From NCBI GenBank assembly GCA_964414785.1, contig CAYPXZ010000003.1, forward strand, positions 104,376-168,375: a stretch of 64,000 nucleotides of DNA, read 5' to 3'. Under the pieces are notes generated by a model that made no database searches, was not told where the DNA came from, and saw only the letters and a list, made by a program, of their open reading frames with translations. This document shows, piece by piece, positions 16,915 to 24,972 of the stretch. Both the position numbers and the translations under genes were made by a program. Source of the stretch: Palsa-1447 sp964414785. GTDB taxonomy: Bacteria; Verrucomicrobiota; Verrucomicrobiia; Opitutales; Opitutaceae. Numbering within the stretch: the first letter of the stretch is position 1; every line of letters begins with the position of its first letter.

Positions 16915-18058
16915 ATGATCTCCCCTGAATCGCTCAACCACGTCGAGAACATCAAGAAGCGCGCCGGACACCTGTGGAGGTTTCTTTGACGTCGACCAAA
17001 AGCGCAGGGAGATAGAGGCGTCGGAGGCCCAGATGGGCGACCCGACGTTCTGGGGCAACAACGAGCGGGCCCAGAAGCACATAGCGAAGCTCAACACGCT
17101 CAAGCGGGCCATACTTCCCGTCATCGCATTCCAGGGGAAGGTCGACGACCTGGACGTCATGATCGAACTCGTGGGGGCGTCCGCCGCCGCGGAGCGTGAG
17201 GCCCATGAGAAGGAGTTCGAGGAGTCCGTCGCGGCGATGGGCGAGGAGCTCGACAAGCTTGAGATCGCCTCGTTCCTCACCGGCCAGTTCGACCGCAACA
17301 ACGCATTCCTCTCCATCCAGGCCGGGGCCGGCGGGACCGAGTCATGCGACTGGGCGGACATGCTCTTTAGGATGTACAACCGATGGGCGGAGCGCCGCGG
17401 CTTCGAGGTCGAGGTCCAGGACGTGCAGGCGGGCGACCAGGCCGGGATCACCAAGGCGACGCTCGTCCTGAAGGGCGAGAATGCCTACGGCTACGCCAAG
17501 GCCGAGCGCGGCGTGCACCGGCTTGTCAGGATCAGCCCCTTTGACTCGAACAAGAGGCGCCACACCTCGTTCTGCGCGGTGGACGTCGTCGCGGAGATCA
17601 ACGAGGAAATCGAGATCGAGATCCCGGAGTCGGAGCTGCGCGTCGACGTGTACCGCTCCTCGGGGAAGGGGGGCCAGGGAGTCAACACGACGGACTCCGC
17701 CGTCCGCGTGACCCACATCCCGACCGGTATCGTCGTCGTGTGCCAGAATGAGCGCTCGCAGATCAAGAACCGTGCGAGCGCGATGAGCGTGCTGAAGGCG
17801 CGCCTCTACGAGAAGAAGCTCGACGAGCAGAGGAGCGAGATGGAGCGCTTCTACGGCGAGAAGGGCGAGATAGGCTGGGGGAGCCAGATCCGGAGCTATG
17901 TCCTGCAGCCCTACCAGATGGTGAAGGACCTGAGGACGGGCTACAGCACGAGCGACACGCAGGGCGTCCTCGACGGCAAGATCGACGCCTTCATCACGGC
18001 GTGGCTGCGCGCGGGGAGCCCCAGGCACCGGAACAAGGACATCCAGATCGACGACTAG
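16915..18058 (+). CDS. prfB: Peptide chain release factor 2, with programmed +1 frameshift
   Basis: RF2 recognises UGA and UAA and releases the finished protein. The reading frame is split: codons 1-24 run from ATG 16915 to CTT 16984-16986, an in-frame TGA follows at 16987, and reading resumes one base later at GAC 16988 through to 18058. The joined product is 380 residues. It has the stop-codon-recognition tripeptide SPF in RLVRISPFDSNKRRHTSF and the catalytic GGQ in SSGKGGQGVNTTDSAVR. The second residue after GGQ's Q is normally His-Val; here it is Gly-Val. Coordinates span both segments. Confidence 0.96.
16975..16990 (+). other. RF2 autoregulatory +1 frameshift site
   Basis: The sequence TGGAGGTTTCTTTGAC contains an internal Shine-Dalgarno-like GGAGG, three bases, then the slippery CTT followed by TGA and C. 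This is the same order and spacing as the E. coli prfB site (AGGGGG TAT CTT TGA C). Low RF2 lets the ribosome pause at UGA and slip from CUU to UUU, restoring full-length RF2. The match on both sides of the shift to RF2 protein sequence makes a sequencing error unlikely. Confidence 0.95.
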
Positions 18059-18066
18059 GGGCCCCC

Positions 18067-19470
18067 ATGCCGAAGCTCCCATACCAGGACCTGAAGTCCG
18101 CGTTCGCCGAGCAGTCCCTCTTTGAGGACAAGAGCTGGCGCCTGTCACCGGAGGCGTGGCCCATCCTGAACGCGCAGGCCCAGGAGCTCGAGGCCATTGG
18201 CGCGGCGTGCCTGGAGTTCCACCAGGCCCTCGAGAACCTCTACCTGCGCTCGGTCGCGGGAAAGAACCTCCTGCGAAACAAGGCGCTCACGGCCCCCTGG
18301 GTTGCGGACTACCTGGAGCGGGGCAAACCCGAGGCGCTGGTCGCGCACGGAAGGGACCCGAAGAACCGCGGCCTGTTTCCCACGGTGCTCCGCCCCGACC
18401 TCCTGCTGACCGACGAGGGCTTCGTCATGACGGAGCTCGACTCGGTCCCGGGCGGGATCGGCCTGACGGCCTTCCTGAACCGGCTCTACCGGGAGAGCGA
18501 GGGGCTCCTCGGGCCGGACGACGCGATGATCAAGAACTTCCACGCCTCGCTCGCGGGCCTAAGGCCCGCCCTGCGAAACCCCCTGATCGCGCTCGTCGTG
18601 AGCGACGAGGCGGCGACCTACAGGCCCGAGATGGAATGGCTCGCCCACCAGATGCAGATCGCCGGCCAGCGCGTCTTCTGCATGAGGCCCGAGGACTTGT
18701 TCCCCCTCGGGGGCGCGCTCTTCTTCGACGTTGAGGGCAACCCCGAGAAGATCGACATCATCTACCGGTTTTTCGAGTTGTTCGACCTGGCGAGCATCAA
18801 GACCGCGCCGTACATCTTCGAGGCGTGGGAGTCGGGCGACGTCGCCATTGCTCCCCCGATGCGGGCCTTCCAGGAGGAGAAGCTCGCGTTCGCCCTTTTT
18901 CACCACCACCTGCTGCAAGACTACTGGGACGAGGCGCTGGGCGCCCGCTCCAGGAAGGTTCTCCGTGCGCTCATCCCGCCCACCTGGGTCTTGGACCCTG
19001 CGCCGCTGCCGCCGGGCGCCGTCCTCGACGGGCCGCGGGCGGGCGGGCGGGCCCTAGGCGACTGGCACGACCTCGTAGGGGCCTCCCAGAAGGAGCGCGA
19101 CCTCATCATCAAGATAAGCGGGTTCCACGAGACGGCGTGGGGGGCCCGGAGCGTGGTCCTGGGCAGCGACTGCTCACGCGAGGAGTGGCAGCATGGGGTC
19201 GAGCGGGCCCTCGAGCTCGCGCCGACGAACCTCCACGTGCTCCAGGCCTACAAGAAGCCACGGAGGGTGCGGCACAGCCTCTATGACCCGGCGCCGCCGC
19301 ACGAGGCCCGCGAGGTCGACGGGCGCCTGCGCCTGTGCCCCTACTACTTCGTTGTCGAGGGCAAGGCGCACCTATCCGGCGCCCTGGCCACATTCTGCCC
19401 TCCCGACAAGAAGATCATCCACGGGATGCAGGACGCGGCCCTGCTACCGGTACGCACCACCCCCGCCTGA
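18067..19470 (+). CDS. Conserved hypothetical protein, possibly ATP-grasp-like
   Basis: I do not recognise this 467-residue soluble protein with certainty. The segment RPDLLLTDEGFVMTELDSVPGGIGL (about 117-140) resembles the metal-binding ELN-type strand of circularly permuted ATP-grasp and glutathionylspermidine-synthase-like enzymes, and IDIIYRFFELFD near 232 fits the same fold. No signal peptide or membrane segment is seen. ATG at 18067 was chosen because the preceding 22 open codons are only the other-frame reading of the prfB end. It follows prfB by 8 bases and is probably co-transcribed. Confidence 0.6.
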   Translation: MPKLPYQDLKSAFAEQSLFEDKSWRLSPEAWPILNAQAQELEAIGAACLEFHQALENLYLRSVAGKNLLRNKALTAPWVADYLERGKPEALVAHGRDPKNRGLFPTVLRPDLLLTDEGFVMTELDSVPGGIGLTAFLNRLYRESEGLLGPDDAMIKNFHASLAGLRPALRNPLIALVVSDEAATYRPEMEWLAHQMQIAGQRVFCMRPEDLFPLGGALFFDVEGNPEKIDIIYRFFELFDLASIKTAPYIFEAWESGDVAIAPPMRAFQEEKLAFALFHHHLLQDYWDEALGARSRKVLRALIPPTWVLDPAPLPPGAVLDGPRAGGRALGDWHDLVGASQKERDLIIKISGFHETAWGARSVVLGSDCSREEWQHGVERALELAPTNLHVLQAYKKPRRVRHSLYDPAPPHEAREVDGRLRLCPYYFVVEGKAHLSGALATFCPPDKKIIHGMQDAALLPVRTTPA

Positions 19471-19480
19471 GCTCCTGGGC

Positions 19481-20293
19481 TCAGCTCTTCGGGGCCTGGG
19501 CCTGGATCTCGGTGAGACGCTTCTCTATCTCGTTCTCCTTGTTGATCAGGTCCTGCTCGACGGTCTTGCGGTCGTTGCTGGTGATGATGCTGAAGTTCGC
19601 CGCGTCCCTGACGACATTGGCGGGAAGCATGAGGAGCCGCGTTACGATACCCTGGTCCTTGAACGTGCTCAGGTAGAGGGCGGTCAGCTCGTGGTTGAGT
19701 TTGAGCGCGTCCGCCGCGGCGGCCTGCGTCTCCATAAGGTTGTTGTTGAGCTTCTGGTTGCGCGCCATCTCGCCGGTGAGGGCCGCGCCGACCTGGTCCG
19801 AGATCCTCTGGCTGTATTTCTCGATGGACTGGCGGGTGAGGTTCTGGTCCCGGGCCATCTCGCTCAGGATCGGCTGGATCTTCAGGGTCAGGCGGGACGA
19901 GACCTTGTCGACCTGCTCATTCTGCATCTTCTCGGCCTCCTCGGGGCTCTTCGGAAGGGGGTTGTAGGGCTGGACCTTCTTCGCGATCGCCTCGGCGAGC
20001 GCATCCATCCGCTCGCCGTTGAGCTTCTGGATCTCCTCGTCCGTGCGGAACATGTCGGCCTCGCGCTTCGAAATTGCGTCCTTCAGCATCTTGTTCGTCG
20101 CCTCGAGATTGCGCCGATTTTCCTCAGTGGAGGCCTTCAGGGCCTCGTTCTGCTCGCGCAGAGGGACGAGCTCCGCCTCCTGCTTGGCGGCCATTTCGGA
20201 GACCGTCTGGGTGTGCATCCAAAAGGCCGCGCCGGATATCAGGACAGCCGTAAGAATAATCGCAGGTAACTGTTCTTTAAGTTTTGGCCACAT
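19481..20293 (-). CDS. Membrane-anchored coiled-coil protein, function unknown
   Basis: A 270-residue protein with one N-terminal membrane helix (about 8-26, LPAIILTAVLISGAAFW) and a long, charged helical region from 30 to 130 and 220-265 that reads as coiled coil (Glu/Lys/Asn-rich heptads). The short cytosolic N-terminus MWPKLKEQ and the absence of a cleavage site suggest an anchored rather than secreted protein, facing the periplasm. No enzymatic motif is visible. It is divergent from the small gene at 20419 and convergent with the gene ending at 19470. Confidence 0.7.
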   Translation of the reverse strand: MWPKLKEQLPAIILTAVLISGAAFWMHTQTVSEMAAKQEAELVPLREQNEALKASTEENRRNLEATNKMLKDAISKREADMFRTDEEIQKLNGERMDALAEAIAKKVQPYNPLPKSPEEAEKMQNEQVDKVSSRLTLKIQPILSEMARDQNLTRQSIEKYSQRISDQVGAALTGEMARNQKLNNNLMETQAAAADALKLNHELTALYLSTFKDQGIVTRLLMLPANVVRDAANFSIITSNDRKTVEQDLINKENEIEKRLTEIQAQAPKS

Positions 20294-20418
20294 GTTTGGG
20301 AGGGGTAAGTAACTTCAGCTTAGGGTTAAGGGTAACCACGAATAGCCAGCAAATGCAATGCCATGCTGACAGCGGGTTTTGCGGTTGTTTTTTACAAAGC
20401 CGACAGCACGTTCACGGG

Positions 20419-20733
20419 ATGAGCCTCAATCGGAGCGAGCAAATCCTGTTCGATTATATCCAGCAGCATCGCGAGGAGAGACAGTTCTGGCTCAATAAGG
20501 TTCACGCTATTGTTACGGGTTCGCTGGATATTCCCTCCGCCGTGGCCCGGCTCGACGGGGAACTGTGGCGCTACTATGAGGAGCGAAGCGCCGTTGTGCC
20601 GGTCTTTGTCGCTGCAGCTCGGGCATTTGGCTCAAAGCGGGTGAGCATGAAGAACCTGGCCGAGCATTTGGTCAGGCTCTGGACGGAGCCGAAGCCGAAG
20701 AAGCCCTCCGCGGCTTCTTCGAAGGCTCCCTGA
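20419..20733 (+). CDS. Small conserved hypothetical protein
   Basis: A 104-residue soluble, mostly helical protein beginning MSLNRSEQILFDYIQQHREERQFW and ending in a Lys/Pro/Ser-rich tail (EPKPKKPSAASSKAP). No known domain is recognised. The open frame runs 45 codons further upstream but that part is cysteine- and glutamine-rich, unlike a conserved start, and crosses the AT-rich intergenic region, so ATG 20419 is preferred. TTAGGGTAA-like repeats lie on both sides of the gene (20320-20335 and 20870-20889). Confidence 0.65.
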   Translation: MSLNRSEQILFDYIQQHREERQFWLNKVHAIVTGSLDIPSAVARLDGELWRYYEERSAVVPVFVAAARAFGSKRVSMKNLAEHLVRLWTEPKPKKPSAASSKAP

Positions 20734-20746
20734 GGGTGCCAACGTT

Positions 20747-20776
20747 TTGTTAGATATTAATAATCAATGGTATACG
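20747..20776 (+). promoter_or_regulatory. Candidate sigma-70 promoter in AT-rich intergenic DNA
   Basis: TTGTTA (20747-20752) and TATACG (20771-20776) are separated by 18 bases in a stretch much more AT-rich than its surroundings. It points into the 150-base interval that ends at the intrinsic terminator 20901-20930, with no open reading frame between. Confidence 0.4.
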
Positions 20777-20869
20777 AATTTTAATGTCGAAATGCGAAAC
20801 CCAATCCCTCGCCAAACGTCTCGCTGGACGGATCAAGATACGTCTCCGGGTAACGTCGGAACGTGTCGT

Positions 20870-20889
20870 TTAGGGTAAATTAGGGTAAG
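20870..20889 (+). repeat. Tandem TTAGGGTAA repeat, 10-bp period
   Basis: TTAGGGTAAATTAGGGTAAG contains two identical TTAGGGTAA units offset by exactly 10 bases, one helical turn. A related TTAGGGTTAAGGGTAA lies at 20320-20335, on the other side of the small gene at 20419. The spacing suggests a protein-binding site, but no binding protein can be named. Confidence 0.5.
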
Positions 20890-20900
20890 CAAGCATAGCG

Positions 20901-20930
20901 AACGGGCCGCCTTGGGTAGGCGGCCCGTTT
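20901..20930 (+). terminator. Intrinsic terminator (11-bp perfect stem)
   Basis: AACGGGCCGCC (20901-20911) pairs perfectly with GGCGGCCCGTT (20919-20929) around the loop TTGGGTA, followed by TTTCATTT. On the plus strand it would end transcription from the small gene or a small RNA. It is also the insertion landmark for the group II intron that begins at 20936. Confidence 0.85.
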
Positions 20931-21363
20931 CATTTGTGCGCCCGGCAGGGCGCACTTGCTAGACAGTGATCATGAATAATACCCATGAAAGTCTGTTGAC
21001 CGCCCTGCAGAGGGAAGGTCTAGCCGAAGGGCAACTGCGACGCCGCGAGGCGATCGTGGGAAGGAAGTCCATGGCAAAACGCTGGCCTGCCGAACAGAAA
21101 GCGCATACGAGGCGGGCGTGCCGGGTGAGGGGTCAAATGTCCCTAAAGCCCAATAGCTGCACGGAAGGCACGCACGTAGATGCGACGGGCATAAGCGGGA
21201 AAGCAGGTGTGCATTACCCGGGGAGATCTGAGGATACGCCGTCATCGGCTACAGCTGTCGTAAGGCAGCTGGAAGTGCCCTCAGAAGTCAGCCGAGGTCA
21301 TAGTAGTCCGACGATCAGAGGACGAAGGACCGAACCACAGGTAGACGATAGGAAACTGAGTCC

Positions 21364-21542
21364 ATGAACCAGCGCGAGGCAGCAGAAGGGAATGAAGCCA
21401 ATCGTTCCGCCTCCACCACGGGAGCCGGCCGGAATGCCGGAAGTAGTGCCGGGGGTGCGGCAAGCGCGGCATCGGATGAAAGCCGATCTATCGGGCAACC
21501 TGCTCGACACACTTACTGCCTCCGCCACCACAAATGCCTGAG
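21364..21542 (+). pseudogene. Remnant of intron-encoded reverse transcriptase/maturase in domain IV
   Basis: An ATG at 21364 begins MNQREAAEGNEANRS, which resembles the first residues of class C intron-encoded proteins. After that the frame is low-complexity (Ala/Gly/Ser) and runs straight into domain V. The reverse-transcriptase, maturase and D/En regions are absent, so the protein-coding part was deleted or never restored. The similarity to intact proteins covers only about a dozen residues. Confidence 0.45.
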
Positions 21543-21619
21543 GAACCGCCGCGATACGTGAACCGTACGTCCGGTGGTGTGAGAGCCGGGGGAGGGCAAC
21601 CTCCCCTAGCTACTCGATT
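21543..21619 (+). ncRNA. Group II intron domains V and VI
   Basis: Domain V: ACCGCCG (21545-21551) pairs with CGGTGGT (21572-21578), an internal bulge follows, and TACG/CGTA (around 21555-21567) closes the distal hairpin. The lower stem contains the CGC catalytic triad used by class C introns. Domain VI: GGGGAGG and CCTCCCC close a GCAA tetraloop (about 21589-21607), followed by the 3' end CTACTCGAT. Both are intact, so the ribozyme core may still be active. Confidence 0.85.
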
Positions 21620-21644
21620 CCCCAAAAGGAGTCTCCGGGGGGAT

Positions 21645-23387
21645 TCAGGCCGGTCCCGCGGCTGCCGGCTTCTCCTGCGCCTTGTCGTGGAAGTCCGCGG
21701 GCGTCCCCGTCGGCTTCACCAGGCCCACCCTTATTGAGAAGTCCCCAAAACGCTCCCCCTGCAGCCTTTCCTGGGCATACCGCCTAAGGAGGGAGCGCAC
21801 GAGGGGGATGATCTCCGCCGTCGGAAGATTGGGCCTGTAGAGGGTATTGAGCCGGGAGCCGTTGAACGCGGCGCCCAGGTACATGTTGTACTTTCCCGGG
21901 GACTTCCCCACGAAGCCGATCTCCGCAAGGAAGGGCCTGCCGCAGCCGTTCGGGCATCCCGTCATCCGGATCACGATCGCATCGTCGCGAAGCCCGGCCG
22001 CCTCCACCTCGCCCTCGAGAAGGGTGACGAGTTCCGGCAGGTAACGCTCGCTCTCCGCAAGCGCCAGCCCGCAGGTCGGAAGGGCGACGCAGGCCATCGA
22101 GTTCAGTCTTAGCCCGCTTGCCCGGTTCGCCGTGTCCAGGACGTGCTCCCTGAGCAGGGCTTCGATCTTCGGCCGGTCCGCCGCGGCGACCCCCGCAATC
22201 ATCAGGTGCTGGTTGGGCGTGAGCCTGAAGTCGCCCTTGTGGACCTTCGCGATCTCTCGGAGCGCCATCTTTGTCGCTTCCTTCACGCGCCCGTTCTCGA
22301 TGAAAAGCGTGAAGTGGGACTGGCCGTCCGGCCCGTCGGTCCAGCCGTACCGGTCGCCGGTGTCGGTGAATTCGAAGCGCCTGGGCGAGCCGAGCTCCCA
22401 CCCAAGGCGGCGCTCGACCTCGTTGCGGATCCAGACGAGTCCCTTGTCGGCGACGGTGTACTTGAACCGGGCGTGCTTTCTGTCGGTGCGGTCGCCGTAG
22501 TCGCGCTGGACCGTGACGACTTTCTCCGCGACTTCGACCACCTGGTCGGGCCGGCAGAACCCGAGCACTTCCGCGAGCCGCGGATACGTCTCGATCTGGT
22601 TGTGCGACATCCCCATGCCCCCGCCGACGGTCACGTCGAAGCCCAAAAGCCGACCTTCGTCGTCCGCGATGGCGATGAAGCCCAGGTCATGGGCGAACAC
22701 GTCGACGTCGTTGCTCGGCGGGATCGCGAACACGATCTTGAATTTCCTCGGCAGGTACGTCTTCCCGTAGATCGGCTCCGCGTCCTCCTCGGGCTCGCCG
22801 CCCGCGACGAGCGTGTCGTCTACCCAGAGCTCGTGGTAGGCCCTTGTCCGCGGCGAAAGGTGGGCCGACACGGCCTTGGCGATCGCGAGTGTCTCGGCGT
22901 GGAGGCCCGAGAGGTGCGGGTTGGGGTTGCACATCACGTTGCGGTTCACGTCGCCGCAGGCGGCGAGCGTGTCGAGGAGCGCACGGTTCACCTCGCGAAT
23001 GGCGGCCCTTAGCTTGCTCTTGATTATCCCGTGGAACTGGAACGACTGCCGGTTGGTGATCTTGAGCGTGCCGTTGGCGTGCGAGTCGGCCAGGGCGTCA
23101 AGGGCAAGCCACTGCGCGGGCGTGCAGACCCCGCCCGGGACCCTGACCCGGGCCATGAAGATATACGCCTTGTCCTTGCCCTCCCTGCGCCGCTGCGTGC
23201 GCAGGTCCCGGTCGTCCTGAGGGTAGACGCCGTGGAATTTCGTCAGCTGTGCGCTGTCCTCGGTGATCGTCTCCGACGTGGTGTCCTGCAGATCCTGAAG
23301 GATGTGCCCGCGCAGGTAGTTGCTCTCGGCCTTGAGGGTTTCGTTCTTATGCAGCGCCTTCGGCGCGGCTTCCGCGGGTGTGCTCAT
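21645..23387 (-). CDS. cysI: Sulfite reductase hemoprotein (CysI type)
   Basis: CysI reduces sulfite to sulfide at a coupled siroheme-[4Fe-4S] centre. The 580-residue protein has the two ligand motifs CVALPTCGLALAESER and TGCPNGCGRP, which hold the four cluster cysteines, and the duplicated ferredoxin-like/sulfite reductase halves (NRQSFQFHGI early, TPNQHLMIAGV later). No flavoprotein subunit (cysJ) is nearby, so electrons may come from ferredoxin. Start ATG at 23387 overlaps the sirB stop (ATGA); a 31-codon upstream extension was rejected. Last gene of a six-gene operon. Confidence 0.95.
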   Translation of the reverse strand: MSTPAEAAPKALHKNETLKAESNYLRGHILQDLQDTTSETITEDSAQLTKFHGVYPQDDRDLRTQRRREGKDKAYIFMARVRVPGGVCTPAQWLALDALADSHANGTLKITNRQSFQFHGIIKSKLRAAIREVNRALLDTLAACGDVNRNVMCNPNPHLSGLHAETLAIAKAVSAHLSPRTRAYHELWVDDTLVAGGEPEEDAEPIYGKTYLPRKFKIVFAIPPSNDVDVFAHDLGFIAIADDEGRLLGFDVTVGGGMGMSHNQIETYPRLAEVLGFCRPDQVVEVAEKVVTVQRDYGDRTDRKHARFKYTVADKGLVWIRNEVERRLGWELGSPRRFEFTDTGDRYGWTDGPDGQSHFTLFIENGRVKEATKMALREIAKVHKGDFRLTPNQHLMIAGVAAADRPKIEALLREHVLDTANRASGLRLNSMACVALPTCGLALAESERYLPELVTLLEGEVEAAGLRDDAIVIRMTGCPNGCGRPFLAEIGFVGKSPGKYNMYLGAAFNGSRLNTLYRPNLPTAEIIPLVRSLLRRYAQERLQGERFGDFSIRVGLVKPTGTPADFHDKAQEKPAAAGPA

Positions 23388-24202
23388 GAAGGGATTCCGA
23401 CGCGCAGCGCGGCGACCAGGGCGCGGGCAAGCGTCTCTAGGGCCGTAGGGTGCAGTCCCACGAGCCCGGTAAAATGGCAACGCAGGCGCGGCGCGCGCGC
23501 CTGCGCGGCGCGGGCGATCACCTCAAGGTCACCGCCTGGGCCGGCGTGCCTGCCCGGCGAAAGGAAGAGGGGCGCAATGACCACGTCGCCCGAGTCGAAC
23601 CCGGGGGCCGAGAGCGCCTCGCCCAGGAGCGGCCTGCTGAATTCGAACCCGGGCCCGTCGGGCGACTCCATGGAGGCGGCCACCAGAGGGCCTATGTCGC
23701 CGCCCAGTTCGGCGCGCGCGGCTTCCGCGACGCCATCGCGGATCTCCGCCGAGGGGCGCGACGGGCCCCCATGGTCGACGACGATGACCGGGGGCCGTTG
23801 AAGCCCCGCCGACCTGGAGGTCTCGCGGACCCGGTCAGAGACGATCGAACAGAGCGATTGGCGGGAAAGCCCTTCCGAGATCGAAAATTCAAACCCACCG
23901 GTATCCTCCTGGAGCGCCGCCAGGTCCCTGCGCAGGGACGAGCCGATGGCGCCCTGGGGGCTGATGAAGTAGGGCACGAGGAGGAACTCGCGCTCGCCCG
24001 AGGACACCTGGGACCTGATCCACGGGGCCAGGGTAAGCGCGGCATTGCCCTTAAGCGCGTCGGCGGGTATCCGGCCGCTGTGCCTCCAGGAGACGGCCTC
24101 GATCGGGACGTCCGCCCTCGCGCCGATCGCCGAGGCGGCCGACCGCAGGCACTGGTGCGCCGCGGCTTCGACGGATCCGTTGTCGACGAGCGCAATCTTC
24201 AT
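23384..24202 (-). CDS. sirB: Sirohydrochlorin ferrochelatase, CbiX/SirB family
   Basis: This 272-residue protein has two related CbiX-type halves. The first holds LVPYFISPQGAIGSSLRRDL and the second APLFLSPGRHAGPGGDL, each with the family's strand-loop around the metal-binding residue, His in the second half. The enzyme inserts iron into sirohydrochlorin to make siroheme, the cofactor of the next gene, cysI. It overlaps cobA upstream and cysI downstream by four bases each. CbiX relatives can also insert cobalt for B12; the position between cobA and cysI favours siroheme. The metal-ligand set is more diverged than usual, so confidence is moderate. Confidence 0.75.
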   Translation of the reverse strand: MKIALVDNGSVEAAAHQCLRSAASAIGARADVPIEAVSWRHSGRIPADALKGNAALTLAPWIRSQVSSGEREFLLVPYFISPQGAIGSSLRRDLAALQEDTGGFEFSISEGLSRQSLCSIVSDRVRETSRSAGLQRPPVIVVDHGGPSRPSAEIRDGVAEAARAELGGDIGPLVAASMESPDGPGFEFSRPLLGEALSAPGFDSGDVVIAPLFLSPGRHAGPGGDLEVIARAAQARAPRLRCHFTGLVGLHPTALETLARALVAALRVGIPS

Positions 24203-24972
24203 CGCACTTCCTCCGGGTGCCGTGCGGTCTCAAACCACGAGAGCTTCTCGGAAAACGCGGCGACCTCGCCGATGATCAGCATCGCCGGGGCCTCGACCCC
24301 CTCGCGGACGGCGATGCCGGCGATCGTCCCCAGGGTTCCCAATATCCTCCGGTGGCGCTCGGTCGTGGCCGACTGGATGATCGCCGCGGGGGTCTCCGCG
24401 GCGAGGCCGCCCTTTTCGAGGCGGCCGGCGATCGTCGCCAGGTTTTTTACCCCCATGTAGATGCAGAGGGTCGCCTTGAGCCGCGCATAGTCCTCCCAGT
24501 GGACGGTGGCGTCCGGCTTCGTGGGGTCCTCGTGCCCCGTCAGGAGGATGACGGACGAGCTGTGGAGCCGGTGGGTGAGGGGGATCCCCGCATACGCCGC
24601 CGCCGCAAGGGCCGAGGTGACTCCCGGCACGATCTCAAAGGGGATGCCCGCCTGCGCAAGGGCGCTCGCTTCCTCTCCGCCGCGCCCGAACACGAAGGGG
24701 TCTCCCCCCTTCAGGCGGACCACCGTCTTTCCCTCGCGTGCCAGCCGCACGAGCGTCTCGTCGATTTCCACCTGGGGGCGGCAGACCTGGCCGCCCTTCT
24801 TTCCCGCGAAGATGCGCTCGCAGCCCGGGCGCGTCAGCTCGAGCAGCTCTGCATCGACCAGGTGGTCGTACACGACGACGTCGGCGTCGCCGAGGACGCG
24901 GCGGGCCTTGAGTGTGATGAGCTCCGGGTCCCCGGGTCCCGCGCCGACCAGGTATACTGTCCCCGGTGTCAT
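24199..24972 (-). CDS. cobA: Uroporphyrinogen-III C-methyltransferase
   Basis: CobA transfers two methyl groups from SAM to uroporphyrinogen III, giving precorrin-2, the branch point to siroheme and B12. The 257-residue protein starts MTPGTVYLVGAGPGDPELITLKARR and has RLKGGDPFVFGRGGEE, both signature motifs, plus the C-terminal region with QSATTERHR. It is the stand-alone SUMT form, without the CysG dehydrogenase/chelatase half, and no separate precorrin-2 dehydrogenase is in the window. ATG 24972 overlaps the cysNC stop (ATGA). An upstream open extension of 72 codons is only the antiparallel-frame reading of cysNC. Confidence 0.95.
   Translation of the reverse strand: MTPGTVYLVGAGPGDPELITLKARRVLGDADVVVYDHLVDAELLELTRPGCERIFAGKKGGQVCRPQVEIDETLVRLAREGKTVVRLKGGDPFVFGRGGEEASALAQAGIPFEIVPGVTSALAAAAYAGIPLTHRLHSSSVILLTGHEDPTKPDATVHWEDYARLKATLCIYMGVKNLATIAGRLEKGGLAAETPAAIIQSATTERHRRILGTLGTIAGIAVREGVEAPAMLIIGEVAAFSEKLSWFETARHPEEVR

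Larger units (their letters stand above)
20783..20935 (+). ncRNA. Possible small RNA ending at an intrinsic terminator
   Basis: The interval between a plausible promoter (20747-20776) and a perfect terminator hairpin (20901-20930) has no credible ORF, contains short self-complementary parts (GACG/CGTC near 20828-20845) and a tandem TTAGGGTAA repeat. This is the layout of an independently transcribed small RNA. No known RNA family (tRNA, 6S, SRP, tmRNA) is recognisable. The terminator could instead serve the gene ending at 20733. Confidence 0.3.
20936..21619 (+). mobile_element. Group II intron, class C-like, lacking its reverse transcriptase
   Basis: The element starts with the group II 5' consensus GTGCG (20936) and ends ...CTACTCGAT (21619). 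Internal landmarks are the conserved stretch AGAAGTCAGCCGAGGTCATA (21283-21302), typical of bacterial class C domain III, and domains V and VI at 21543-21619. It lies immediately after an intrinsic terminator in the same orientation, the known target preference of class C introns. At about 684 nt it is roughly a third of the length of a complete intron; domain IV keeps only the beginning of the protein gene. Class assignment is inference from motif and target; group II identity is firm. Mobility would need a maturase supplied in trans. Confidence 0.85.

Noticed and set aside
20284..20418. Upstream extension of the 104-residue gene
   Set aside because: Cys/Gln-rich non-conserved segment crossing an AT-rich intergenic region.
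20966..21367. Open frame inside the group II intron
   Set aside because: Lies in the structured domain I-III RNA; no reverse transcriptase motifs.
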